DNA of 64,000 nt from DASRIA01 sp963768885 (GTDB lineage: Bacteria; Actinomycetota; Thermoleophilia; Solirubrobacterales; JBBDJG01). The notes under the pieces were generated by a model that ran no database searches, had not been told where the DNA came from, and saw nothing but the letters and a program-made list of their open reading frames with translations. The stretch's first letter is position 1, and each line of letters begins with the position of its first letter. The stretch spans positions 434,001 to 498,000 of the forward strand of contig CAVYJN010000006.1 of assembly GCA_963768885.1 (NCBI GenBank), written 5' to 3'. Of the stretch, positions 33,047-41,253 are shown in pieces. Both the position numbers and the translations under genes were made by a program.

Positions 33047-33972
33047 GTCCCCTCCTGAACCAGGTACTCCGAGATCCCGGTGCCGGCATGGCCTTCCCAC
33101 TCGTACTCGGTCAGCCCTTCGTTCACGTGCGTCGTGCGGCCCTCGCGGCGCTGGCGCAGCGGGGCGACCTCGATCGCGCGGCCGCGGAGGGTCGTGGTGC
33201 GCCCGCGCTCGTCGGCGGCGCGCGCCTCGAAGGAGCGCTGGCAGCCCAGCTCGGGGTCGAGCTCCGAAGTGGTCTCGCAGGTCGCGATCGGCGCGATCTC
33301 GCCGTCGCGCATCAGGTAGCCGCCCGCGGTCTCCCCGCCGTCGGGAAGGCCCACGTTGTTCAGCATCAGGAAGTTGTCCGGGTCCACGACCATGCCGAAC
33401 CAGCGCCACCACGGCACGCGCTGCCAGTCGCGCACGCCCCACGAGTGGTCCCTCAGGCCGCGGCCGGCGAGCGCATGACGGCGCCCGTCGACCTCGAGCA
33501 CCCCCGAGATCGAGCCGGGCTGCTCGTAGTGGCTGCTCGCCACCGCCGCCGAGAGGCCCGAGCCGAACGACAGCGGCTCGCCCCACGCGGTGAAGCGCAG
33601 CGCTCCCGACAGGGAGACCGTGCGATGGGCGTCGCGGTGCGTGGCGATGTGCTCGGCGCGCTCGAACAGGCGCCCCATCCCGGTGAAGCGCAGCTCCCAG
33701 AGCACGAGCGGCAGCGCGCACTCGAACGAGACCGGCCCGGCCTCGATCCGCTCGCCGCCCGCCGTGCGCGCGAAGCTCAGCAGGAAGCCCTGGCCGGGCA
33801 GCCAGATGCCGACCGCGCCCTCCGTGACGCCCTCGTTCGGGCGCCGGCCGACGCGCGAGTAGAAGGCGAGCCCGCGACCGTCGCCCCCGCCGAAGTAGAA
33901 CGAGTCCGACCACTGCTGCTCGGGGCCGGGCGGCTGCCAGGCCTCGTGGGCGGTGGTGATCGCGTCGCTCAC
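33043..33972 (-). CDS. Conserved protein with an RDHSWG signature (lipocalin/CrtC-like fold suspected)
   Basis: A 309-residue soluble protein that looks like beta barrels. The strongest mark is ALAGRGLRDHSWGVRDW near the middle, shared by actinobacterial proteins annotated as DUF7064/DUF7065 and resembling hydroxyneurosporene synthase-like folds. The function is not established. GTG at 33972 is preceded by TAGGCT with 6 nt spacing. It is the first gene of the operon with the M20 hydrolase and the LLM oxidoreductase, which suggests a joint catabolic or modification pathway. Confidence 0.7.
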   Translation of the reverse strand: MSDAITTAHEAWQPPGPEQQWSDSFYFGGGDGRGLAFYSRVGRRPNEGVTEGAVGIWLPGQGFLLSFARTAGGERIEAGPVSFECALPLVLWELRFTGMGRLFERAEHIATHRDAHRTVSLSGALRFTAWGEPLSFGSGLSAAVASSHYEQPGSISGVLEVDGRRHALAGRGLRDHSWGVRDWQRVPWWRWFGMVVDPDNFLMLNNVGLPDGGETAGGYLMRDGEIAPIATCETTSELDPELGCQRSFEARAADERGRTTTLRGRAIEVAPLRQRREGRTTHVNEGLTEYEWEGHAGTGISEYLVQEGT

Positions 33973-34000
33973 GCGGCCAGCCTAACGCCGGAGCGCGGGG

Positions 34001-34222
34001 TTACTTGCGGGTTTTCCTGCGCTCCAGCAGGTGCTGCGCGACGCTCAGGCCGATCACGAGCGTCGTGAAGAAGATCATCAGGCCGAAGCCGAAGTTCGTG
34101 ATGACCTTGTCGTCGGTCTTCCCATAGGTCCCCTCACCGCCCTTGGCCGCCATCGCCGGAGCGGCGAGGGCGAGGGTCACGAGCACGGCGGAGATCGAGG
34201 CAAGGGCTGCACGGATGCGCAT
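34001..34222 (-). CDS. Small membrane protein with signal-like N-terminus (73 aa)
   Basis: A 73-residue protein with a signal-like segment (MRIRAALASISAVLVTLALA, AxA site at PAMA), a short polar loop KGGEGTYGKTDDK, one membrane helix (NFGFGLMIFFTTLVIGLSVA) and a basic tail ERRKTRK. It probably sits in the membrane with a small external domain. TAGAGT is 7 nt before the ATG. Unknown function. Confidence 0.8.
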   Translation of the reverse strand: MRIRAALASISAVLVTLALAAPAMAAKGGEGTYGKTDDKVITNFGFGLMIFFTTLVIGLSVAQHLLERRKTRK

Positions 34223-34229
34223 GCCGCGG

Positions 34230-34235
34230 ACTCTA
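34230..34235 (-). promoter_or_regulatory. -10 hexamer, leaderless small membrane protein transcript
   Basis: TAGAGT on the minus strand, exactly 7 nt upstream of the ATG at 34222. Confidence 0.6.
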
Positions 34236-34251
34236 TCGCAGCGCCGGGCGC

Positions 34252-34295
34252 GTTCACGCAGCGTTCACATCCCGGTCACGGGATTACAACTTCTC
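34252..34295 (+). promoter_or_regulatory. Probable PHO box (three strong units, one weak)
   Basis: GTTCACGCAGC / GTTCACATCCC / GGTCACGGGAT are consecutive 11-bp units from 34252, followed by the weak unit TACAACTTCTC. GATACT (34312-34317), a -10 candidate 8 nt before the ATG at 34326, begins 27 bp after the start of the last unit. Confidence 0.7.
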
Positions 34296-34325
34296 GGAAT
34301 TTGCGGAGGGCGATACTCGCTGTGG

Positions 34326-35276
34326 ATGCCGAATCCATCGCACACCATCCCCGCAGCGGACCGGCTCGGCCTCAACATCCCCTATGAGTGGTGGCCGTCC
34401 GCGGCCTCGCTGAAGGGCATCGAGGCGGCCGGGTTCGGTTGGGTCCAGATCGCCGCGCCGCCCGTCGAGATGCTCGCGGACCCGCGCCACTGCGTCCGTC
34501 ACTCGACCGCCCTGCGACGTGCGCTCGAGGTCACGTCGCTGCGGGTGGTCGTGCATGGGCCCACGAATCTCCAGCTCGGCAGCGCACGGCACTACCGCGC
34601 GTTCGAGGGACTGCTCGAGTACACGTACACGATCGGCGCGCGGCACGTCGTCTATCACGCGCTCGACTTCCCGCGGCGAGGCTCGGAGTCCACCGAGGAG
34701 GAGCGCTCCCTGCGCCGGCTCTCCCACACGGCCGAGGCGCTGGGCCTCACGGTGTGCCTCGAGAACCTCTGCCCGGTGTATCCCGGATGCTCCAGCGTCT
34801 GCCACGACCCGCTCTCCGTGCGCGACCTGGTGGCCCGCCTCGACTCGCGCGCGTACGGGATGCTGCTCGACATCGGCCACGCGCACGTGGTCTCCGGCTA
34901 CATGGGCATCGAGACGGCGGCGCTGGTCGAGCCGGTGCTCGGCGCCGTGAAGCTCTTCCACGTGCACGACAACCTGGGCGCGCGCCTCGCCGGCGAGGGC
35001 GGCCCGAGCATCGATCCCCTGCAACTGGACCTCCATCTACCCCCGGGAGGCGGCAACGTCCCCTGGGAACAGCTTCGGGCGGGCCTCGCGGACCACTCCG
35101 CGCCGCTCATGATGGAGATCCACCCGGCCCACCGGTCGGCGCCTGCCGACCTGTGGGGGGCCGCGACGCGCGCGCTCGCCGGCCCCGCCACCGATCGGCG
35201 CCGCGCGAAGGCGCCGAACCAGCTCCCTCGCGGCCGCACCGCCCGCGCCTCGCAGCGCGCGGGCAGGGCCGCATAG
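34326..35276 (+). CDS. Sugar phosphate isomerase/epimerase-like TIM-barrel protein
   Basis: A 316-residue xylose-isomerase-like (AP endonuclease family 2) protein: LGLNIPYEWWPSAASLKGIEAAGFGWVQI, VVHGPTNLQLGS, HVVYHALDFP, CLENLCP, LLDIGHAHV and FHVHDN carry the His, Glu and Asp metal ligands. Homologues are sugar or inositol isomerases. The last 40 residues are a basic tail (RRRAKAPNQLPRGRTARA). A PHO box upstream suggests expression under phosphate limitation. An open frame extends upstream of this ATG but lacks a start with better signals. Confidence 0.82.
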   Translation: MPNPSHTIPAADRLGLNIPYEWWPSAASLKGIEAAGFGWVQIAAPPVEMLADPRHCVRHSTALRRALEVTSLRVVVHGPTNLQLGSARHYRAFEGLLEYTYTIGARHVVYHALDFPRRGSESTEEERSLRRLSHTAEALGLTVCLENLCPVYPGCSSVCHDPLSVRDLVARLDSRAYGMLLDIGHAHVVSGYMGIETAALVEPVLGAVKLFHVHDNLGARLAGEGGPSIDPLQLDLHLPPGGGNVPWEQLRAGLADHSAPLMMEIHPAHRSAPADLWGAATRALAGPATDRRRAKAPNQLPRGRTARASQRAGRAA

Positions 35277-35325
35277 CCCTCAGCGCGTGCGGACGGTCTG
35301 TCGCCCTATATAGGCTCACGCACGC

Positions 35326-36171
35326 ATGAACGAGCTCCAGGCGCTGCTGCTCGGCGTCGTGCAGGGGCTGACCGAGTTCCTGCCGATCTCCTCGTCCGGG
35401 CACCTGATCCTCGTGCCCTGGGTGCTGGACTTCCACTACCTCGAGCAGCATCCCGACTTCAACAAGACGTTCGACGTCGCGCTGCACCTCGGCACGCTGA
35501 CGGCCGTGGTTGCCTACTTCCGGCGCGACCTCGTGCGCTACGCGGCCGGGGTCTTGCGGAGCCTCCAACGCCGCCGCGTCGAGACCCTGGACGAGCGGCT
35601 CGGCTGGCTGATCGTGATCGCGACGCTGCCCGCCGCCGCGGTCGGGGCCGCGGCGGAGAAGCCGATCACCGACAAGCTCGGGCAGCCGTGGCAGATCGCG
35701 ATCCTGCTGGTGGTGTTCGCGCTGCTGCTGTATCTCGCCGACCGGCTGCCCGAGCGGCGCGAGGTCGAGGGACTGCGCCTGCGCGACGCGATCATCGTGG
35801 GCGTGGCGCAGGCGGTCGCGCTCGCGCCGGGCACCTCGCGGTCGGGGATCACGATCACGGCCGGCCGCGCGATCGGGCTCACCCGCGCCGGCGCCGCCCG
35901 CTTCTCCTTCCTGCTGCTCGCCCCGATCACGTTCGGCGCGATCGTGTTCGAGAGCGTCGACGCGGTCACGACGGGGTTGCCCGCGAACAGCCTGGGACCC
36001 TTCGTGGTGGGCATCCTTGCCGCCGCGGTGTCGGGTTTCGCGGCGATCTGGGGCATGCTGCGCTACCTCCAGACGCACAGCTACAACATCTTCGTCTGGT
36101 ACCGGCTGATCGTCGCCGCGGTCGTGATCTCCCTGATCGCGAGCGGGGTGCAGTCGGCGACGTTCGACTAG
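35326..36171 (+). CDS. uppP: Undecaprenyl-diphosphatase
   Basis: Removes a phosphate from undecaprenyl diphosphate to recycle the lipid carrier of cell-wall synthesis; its loss causes bacitracin sensitivity. The 281-residue membrane protein has both signatures, LTEFLPISSSGHL and APGTSRSGITIT, and about eight helices. A TATATAGGCT stretch ending 9 nt before the ATG contains likely -10 hexamers. It lies next to the phosphate island and releases phosphate, but the PHO box just downstream belongs to the next gene. Confidence 0.96.
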   Translation: MNELQALLLGVVQGLTEFLPISSSGHLILVPWVLDFHYLEQHPDFNKTFDVALHLGTLTAVVAYFRRDLVRYAAGVLRSLQRRRVETLDERLGWLIVIATLPAAAVGAAAEKPITDKLGQPWQIAILLVVFALLLYLADRLPERREVEGLRLRDAIIVGVAQAVALAPGTSRSGITITAGRAIGLTRAGAARFSFLLLAPITFGAIVFESVDAVTTGLPANSLGPFVVGILAAAVSGFAAIWGMLRYLQTHSYNIFVWYRLIVAAVVISLIASGVQSATFD

Positions 36172-36175
36172 CGCC

Positions 36176-36219
36176 GTTCACCAGATTTTCCCAACCTCGT
36201 CACCAGAGGTTCACCAGGG
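36176..36219 (+). promoter_or_regulatory. Probable PHO box (three strong units, one weak)
   Basis: GTTCACCAGAT / TTTCCCAACCT / CGTCACCAGAG / GTTCACCAGGG are four consecutive 11-bp units. A -10 candidate TAGCTT (36236-36241) begins 27 bp after the last unit begins. They precede the receiver-less regulator and ppk. Confidence 0.75.
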
Positions 36220-36251
36220 TGCGGCGGGCACGGCGTAGCTTGCGTTCTCCG

Positions 36252-36593
36252 ATGACCGCCTCCAGTTTCCAGGCCAAGCCGCTGCGGATCGCGAACCTCG
36301 AGATCCGGGCCCCCGAGTTCGAGGTGCTCGCGGACGGGCAGCGGGTGGGGCTCACGGTGCGCGAGTTCCAGACCTTCCTCGTGCTCGCCGAGCGCCCCGA
36401 CCGCGTCGTGACGCGACCGGAGATCTACGCCAAGGTCTGGGGGGGACAGATGGCCTACCGCGATCGCTCGGTGGACGTGTTCGTCCGCAAGGTGCGGCGT
36501 AAGCTAATGGCGTGTGCTCCGAACTGGTCCTACATCCACACCCACTTCGGCGTGGGATACCGGTTCTCGCCGGAACGCGTGACCCGCGTCTGA
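36252..36593 (+). CDS. PhoB/OmpR-type DNA-binding domain protein without receiver
   Basis: A 113-residue protein that is only the winged-helix effector domain of an OmpR/PhoB regulator: LTVREFQTFLVLAERPDRVVTR, then RSVDVFVRKVRRKL and the wing YIHTHFGVGYRF. There is no receiver, so it cannot be phosphorylated directly. Its recognition region is nearly identical to that of the PhoB-like regulator at 47.4 kb (SVDVFVRKLRRKL), so both may bind the same sites. The ATG at 36252 follows its own PHO box. ppk begins 28 bp downstream. Confidence 0.85.
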   Translation: MTASSFQAKPLRIANLEIRAPEFEVLADGQRVGLTVREFQTFLVLAERPDRVVTRPEIYAKVWGGQMAYRDRSVDVFVRKVRRKLMACAPNWSYIHTHFGVGYRFSPERVTRV

Positions 36594-36621
36594 CCCGCGA
36601 GGCGGACGAGGCACGGCCCCG

Positions 36622-38713
36622 GTGAGCGCCGTCAGGAACGGGGACGCGTCGAGCGCCACGCGCACCGAGCCCGCGACGCGGAAGCGGTACCTCAACCGTG
36701 AGCTCTCCAACATCGACTTCAACGCGCGGGTGCTCGCGCTCGCGGACGACCCGACCACGCCGCTGCTCGAGCGTGCCAAGTTCCTGGCGATCTTCGCCAG
36801 CAACATGGACGAGTTCTTCCAGGTGCGCGTGGCGGGCCTCAAGCAGCAGGCTGCGGCCGGCATCCGCACGCGCTCGTCGGACGGCCTGATGCCGCGCGAG
36901 CAGCTCTCCGCGATCTCCGCCAAGGTGGTCCCGCTCGCCGAGCGTCACGCGCGGACGTTCGTGGAGGACATGATGCCCGCGCTCAGGGAGGCGGGGGTGA
37001 AGGTGCAGCGCTGGTCGGAGCTCGAGGCGGCCCAGCGCGACGAGCTGAACGCGATGTTCGGCGAGAAGATATTCCCGGTCCTCACGCCGCTGGCCGTCGA
37101 CTCCGGCCGCCCCTTCCCGTACATCTCGAACCTGTCGCTCAACCTCGCGGTGCTCGTGCGCGACCCGATCGCGGGTCGCATGCACTTCGCTCGCATCAAG
37201 GTGCCGCCGATCCTTCCGCGCTTCATCGCGTTCGCGGAGGACCGGTACTTCGTGCCTCTCGAGGAGGTGATCGCGGCCAACCTCGGCCAGCTCTTCCCCG
37301 GCATGGAGGTGGTCGAGCACCACACCTTCCGGGTCACGCGCAACGCCGACCTCGAGATCGACGACGGGGCCGACGACCTGCTCGAGGCGCTCGAGGAGCA
37401 GCTCAGCAAGCGCCGGGCGCAGCCGGCCGTGCGGCTCGAGGTCGAGCAGACGATCCCGCACCACGTGCTCGAGCTGCTGATGAGCGAGCTCGAGGTCGGG
37501 GACGAGGACGTGTACATGCTCCCCGCGCCCCTCGACCTCTCGGGGCTGTGGGGCCTGCACGCGATCGACCGGCCCGACCTCAAGGACGAGCCCTACGTGC
37601 CGGTCACGCACCCCGACCTCTCGCTGGCCGAGGAGGACGTCTCGGTGTTCGAGGTGATCGCGGACCGGGACGTGCTCGTCCATCACCCTTACGAGTCGTT
37701 CACGACGAGCGTCGAGCGCTTCATCGAGGAGGCCGCCGCCGACCCCGACGTGCTCGCGATCAAGCAGACCCTCTACCGCACCGCGGGCAGCCCGATCGTG
37801 AACGCGCTGATCGAGGCCGCCGAGCGGGGCAAGCAGGTGGTCGTGCTGATCGAGATCAAGGCGCGCTTCGACGAGAGCGCGAACATCGCCTGGGCGCGCA
37901 CGCTGGAGAAGGCGGGTTGCCACGTCGTGTACGGGCTCGTGGGCCTGAAGACCCACTGCAAGCTGTGTCTCGTGGTGCGCGACGAGGGCGGGCACCTGAG
38001 GCAGTACGTGCACGTCGGGACCGGCAACTACAACCCGTTCACCGCGCGCATCTACGAGGACCTCGGCCTCTTCACGGCCGATCCGGAGCTGGCCGCGGAG
38101 GTCGCGAACCTCTTCAACTACATCACGGGCTTCTCGCGCGACCGGGATTACCGGTGCCTGATCGTCGCGCCCCACGGCATGCGCGACCGCATATTGCAGA
38201 AGATCGAGCGCGAGGCGGACGCTGTCCACTCCCGAGCGGCCGGGCCGCATCATCATGAAGATGAACAACCTTTCCGATGATGCAATGGTGGACGCTCTTT
38301 ACGACGCCTCCGAGCGGGGCGTGAAGGTCGACTTGATCGTGCGCAGCGTCTGCACGCTGCGACCAGGGGTGAAGTCGCTCAGCAGGAACATCTCCGTGCG
38401 CTCGATCCTCGGGCGGTTCCTCGAGCACTCGCGTGTCTACTACTTCGGAAACGGCGGCGACGAGCAGGTGTTCATCGGCAGCGCCGACCTGATGCCCCGC
38501 AACCTCGACCGCCGCGTGGAGGCGCTTGCCGCCGTCAAGTCCCCGGAGCTGCGCGAGCAGATCAAGCTCGTGCTCGACCTCGCGCTGTCCGACAACTCGT
38601 CGGCATGGACGCTCGATCGCAAGGGAGGCTGGCAGCGGGTGGCCGCGGCCGAGGACGAGGTGCAGCTCGACTTCCAGGGCCAGTTGATGCGTCACCCGAC
38701 AGGCGAGGCCTGA
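36622..38713 (+). CDS. ppk: Polyphosphate kinase 1, frameshifted
   Basis: Makes polyphosphate from ATP, reversibly, at the membrane. The N-terminal half (YLNRELSNIDFNARVLALADD, NMDEFFQVRVAGLK) and the catalytic half (DPDVLAIKQTLYRT, RFDESANIAWARTLEKAG, the phosphohistidine region KTHCKL) are intact to residue about 533. The frame breaks at 38221, where one extra G is present. The next frame resumes as LSTPERPGRIIMKMNNLSDD and ends with HSRVYYFGNGGDEQVFIGSADLMPRN, the normal C-terminus. Only one base is wrong, so this may be a sequence error. The start is GTG at 36622. Confidence 0.92.
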
Positions 38714-38717
38714 CCGG

Positions 38718-40235
38718 GTGGAAGCCCGCAACCAGATGCTCGAACAGGAGCTGAAGCTGTCCGTGGAGGGCGCTTTTGCCCCTGTCGTCCCGCCGGGCGC
38801 CGCGGAGGTCTCCGGGATCGAGGAGCTTCGCGCCCTCGACCTGCGGGCCACCTACTACGACACGCCCGACCTCCGGTTGGCACGTCACGGAGTGACCTTG
38901 CGCAGTCGCACGGGGGAGGGGGGCGGAGACGCCGGGTGGTGCGTGAAGCTGCCGGTCGGCGGCGGCATCGCGGACGGGCGCGACGAGATCACGTTCGGCG
39001 GGACCGGGCGCACCGTGCCTCCCGCGGCATCCGACCTCCTCACGGCGCTGGTGCGCTCCTCGACGCTCACGCCCGTCGCGCGCCTGCGGACGCGCCGGCG
39101 GCGCTGGCGGCTGAGCGACGACGACGGGAACGAGATCGCCGAGCTGGTGGACGACCGCGTCTCGGTGCTCCAGCACGGTCGCGTGACCGAACGCTTCCGC
39201 GAGATCGAGATCGAGGGCCGCGGCATCGACCGGGAACGGCTCGAGCGGATCGCGGGGATCGTGGCGCGCGACGGCGTCGCGCCCACGGAGCAGGTTCCGA
39301 AGCTGATGCGTGCGCTCGGGTCGCGGGCGAGCGCCCCGCCCGACGTGGTCGTGCCCGATCGCCTGCGCCCGGGCGATCCCGCCGCGACCGCGGTGCGCGC
39401 CGCGTTGGCCCGCGGCGTGCGGCGAATCGTGATGAACGACCCGCGCACGCGGCTCGGCGAGGTCGAGCCCCTGCACCAGATGCGCGTCGGCACCCGCCGG
39501 CTGCGCAGCGACCTGCGGACGTTCCGCGAGCTGACCGATCCCGACTGGGCCGCGAGCCTGCGCGCCGACCTGAAGTGGCTCGGCGCAGCGCTCGGCGACG
39601 TGCGCGACCTCGACGTGCTGCGCGGGCGCCTGCGCGAGTCCGGCGCGGGGCTCGACCCCCATCTCGAGGGCCTGTTCGACACGCTCGCGGCGCGCCGGGA
39701 GGTCGCACGCGAGCGACTGCTCGGAGCCCTTCGCAGCACGCGCTACGTGACCCTGCTCGACCGCCTGGTCGAGGCCGCCGCCGCGCCGCCGCTCACGGCC
39801 GCGGCCGACGCGCCCTCGCGCGACGTGCTGCCGCCGCTCGTGCGGCGCTCGTGGAAGAAGCTCGCGCAGGCCGGGCGCGGCCTCGCGGACGCGAGCCCGG
39901 ACGAGGACTTCCACGAGGTCCGCAAGCGCGCGAAGCAGGCGCGCTACGCCGCCGAGGCCGTGGCGCCGGCGATCGGCAAGGCCCGTGGGCCGCAGGCGAA
40001 GCGTTTCGCCGAGGCCGCCGCGGACCTCCAGGAGGTGCTCGGCGACCTCCAGGACTCCGTCGTCGCGAAGGAGGCGATCGAGCAATTCACGGCCGACGGG
40101 GACGACCGTCCGGAGGTCGGCTTCGCGGCCGGCCGGCTGTTCGAGCGCCAGGACCGTGCGCACCGGGACGCCCGCGCCGACACTCCCGCCGTCTGGCGCA
40201 AGCTGGACCGCCCCAAGCGCCGCGAGTGGATGTAG
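38718..40235 (+). CDS. CYTH-CHAD domain protein
   Basis: A 505-residue fusion. Residues 1-200 are a CYTH/triphosphate-tunnel domain starting EQELKLSV with many paired charged strands; residues 210-500 are a CHAD helical domain with the conserved histidines in LHQMRVGTRRLRSDLRTF and FHEVRKRAKQARYA. CHAD proteins bind polyphosphate and CYTH enzymes hydrolyse triphosphates, so the protein probably acts on polyphosphate made by the kinase encoded 4 bp upstream. The start is GTG at 38718. Confidence 0.93.
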   Translation: MEARNQMLEQELKLSVEGAFAPVVPPGAAEVSGIEELRALDLRATYYDTPDLRLARHGVTLRSRTGEGGGDAGWCVKLPVGGGIADGRDEITFGGTGRTVPPAASDLLTALVRSSTLTPVARLRTRRRRWRLSDDDGNEIAELVDDRVSVLQHGRVTERFREIEIEGRGIDRERLERIAGIVARDGVAPTEQVPKLMRALGSRASAPPDVVVPDRLRPGDPAATAVRAALARGVRRIVMNDPRTRLGEVEPLHQMRVGTRRLRSDLRTFRELTDPDWAASLRADLKWLGAALGDVRDLDVLRGRLRESGAGLDPHLEGLFDTLAARREVARERLLGALRSTRYVTLLDRLVEAAAAPPLTAAADAPSRDVLPPLVRRSWKKLAQAGRGLADASPDEDFHEVRKRAKQARYAAEAVAPAIGKARGPQAKRFAEAAADLQEVLGDLQDSVVAKEAIEQFTADGDDRPEVGFAAGRLFERQDRAHRDARADTPAVWRKLDRPKRREWM

Positions 40236-40250
40236 CGACGGGTTCCCGGG

Positions 40251-40256
40251 CACACT
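40251..40256 (+). promoter_or_regulatory. -10-like hexamer, leaderless Nudix-phosphatase transcript
   Basis: CACACT, exactly 7 nt before the GTG at 40264. Confidence 0.45.
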
Positions 40257-40263
40257 GATTCCC

Positions 40264-41193
40264 GTGAGCAGAGCGCCGATCCAGGCAGCGGGTGGAGTCG
40301 TGTGGCGCGTCGGCGCCGATTCCGGCGGCGCGATGGTGGAGGTCGCCGTGATCCACCGCCCGCGCTACGACGACTGGAGCCTCCCGAAGGGGAAGCTGGC
40401 GCCGGGCGAGACCCATCTCGAGGGAGCGATTCGCGAGGTCCACGAGGAGACCGGCTATCGCGTGCAGCCCGGGCGGGCGATCGGCGAGGTGCGCTACCTG
40501 AAGAAGTCGGGAGGCGCGGCGCGCGAGAAGGTCGTGCACTACTGGGCGATGCGGGCGATCGGCGGCGCGTTCAGCCCGAACCGGGAGGTCGACGAGCTGC
40601 GCTGGCTGTCGGTCGACGAAGCCCGCGACACGATCACGCGCGGCACCGACCGTGAGGTCCTCGAGCGGTTCGCGCAGCGCCCGGCGATGACGGGGTCGGT
40701 GCTGCTGGTACGTCACTCGAGCGCCGGGAGTCGCTCCAAGTGGAACGGCGACGACCGCGGGCGGCCGCTCGACGAGATCGGGGAGGAGCAGGCCGAGGAG
40801 CTGGTGCGGCTGCTGTCGCGCTTCGAGGTCGACGAGATCCAGTCCGCCGACGTCGTCCGCTGCGTCGAGACGGTGCGCCCCCTGAGCGAGTCGATCGGGG
40901 TGCCGGTCGAGGAGAACCCGCTGCTGTCGGAGGAGGGCTTCCCGGGGCACGAGGACGCGGCGGTCGAGCTGATTCGCAACCTCGGCCGGCCCGGGCGCGC
41001 GGCGGTCGCGTGCAGCCAGGGCGGCGTGGTCGACGAGCTCGTCGAGCGCCTTGCCGAGGCGGACGAGGTCGACCTCACGGAGCCCTCGAATCTCAAGAAG
41101 GGCGGTGTCTGGGCGCTCAGCTTCGACGATCACCGGCTGGTCGGCGCCGACCGCCTCCCGCCGCCGCGGGTGGGCGGGCAGAGCGACGACTGA
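40264..41193 (+). CDS. Nudix hydrolase fused to histidine phosphatase (MutT1-like)
   Basis: A 309-residue fusion of a Nudix domain (LPKGKLAPGETHLEGAIREV then HEETGY) with a SixA-type histidine phosphatase (LLVRHSSAGSR, the RHx signature). This is the layout of mycobacterial MutT1, which degrades 8-oxo-GTP and diadenosine polyphosphates. MutT1 also neighbours ppk in mycobacteria, which supports the assignment. It therefore links nucleotide sanitation or diadenosine polyphosphates with polyphosphate metabolism. The start is GTG at 40264. Confidence 0.9.
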   Translation: MSRAPIQAAGGVVWRVGADSGGAMVEVAVIHRPRYDDWSLPKGKLAPGETHLEGAIREVHEETGYRVQPGRAIGEVRYLKKSGGAAREKVVHYWAMRAIGGAFSPNREVDELRWLSVDEARDTITRGTDREVLERFAQRPAMTGSVLLVRHSSAGSRSKWNGDDRGRPLDEIGEEQAEELVRLLSRFEVDEIQSADVVRCVETVRPLSESIGVPVEENPLLSEEGFPGHEDAAVELIRNLGRPGRAAVACSQGGVVDELVERLAEADEVDLTEPSNLKKGGVWALSFDDHRLVGADRLPPPRVGGQSDD

Positions 41194-41253
41194 CGGCTCC
41201 CATTCCCCCGCCCGGGGGTCAAGGCGGCTACGTGCTGAGCCGATTCGCACAAT

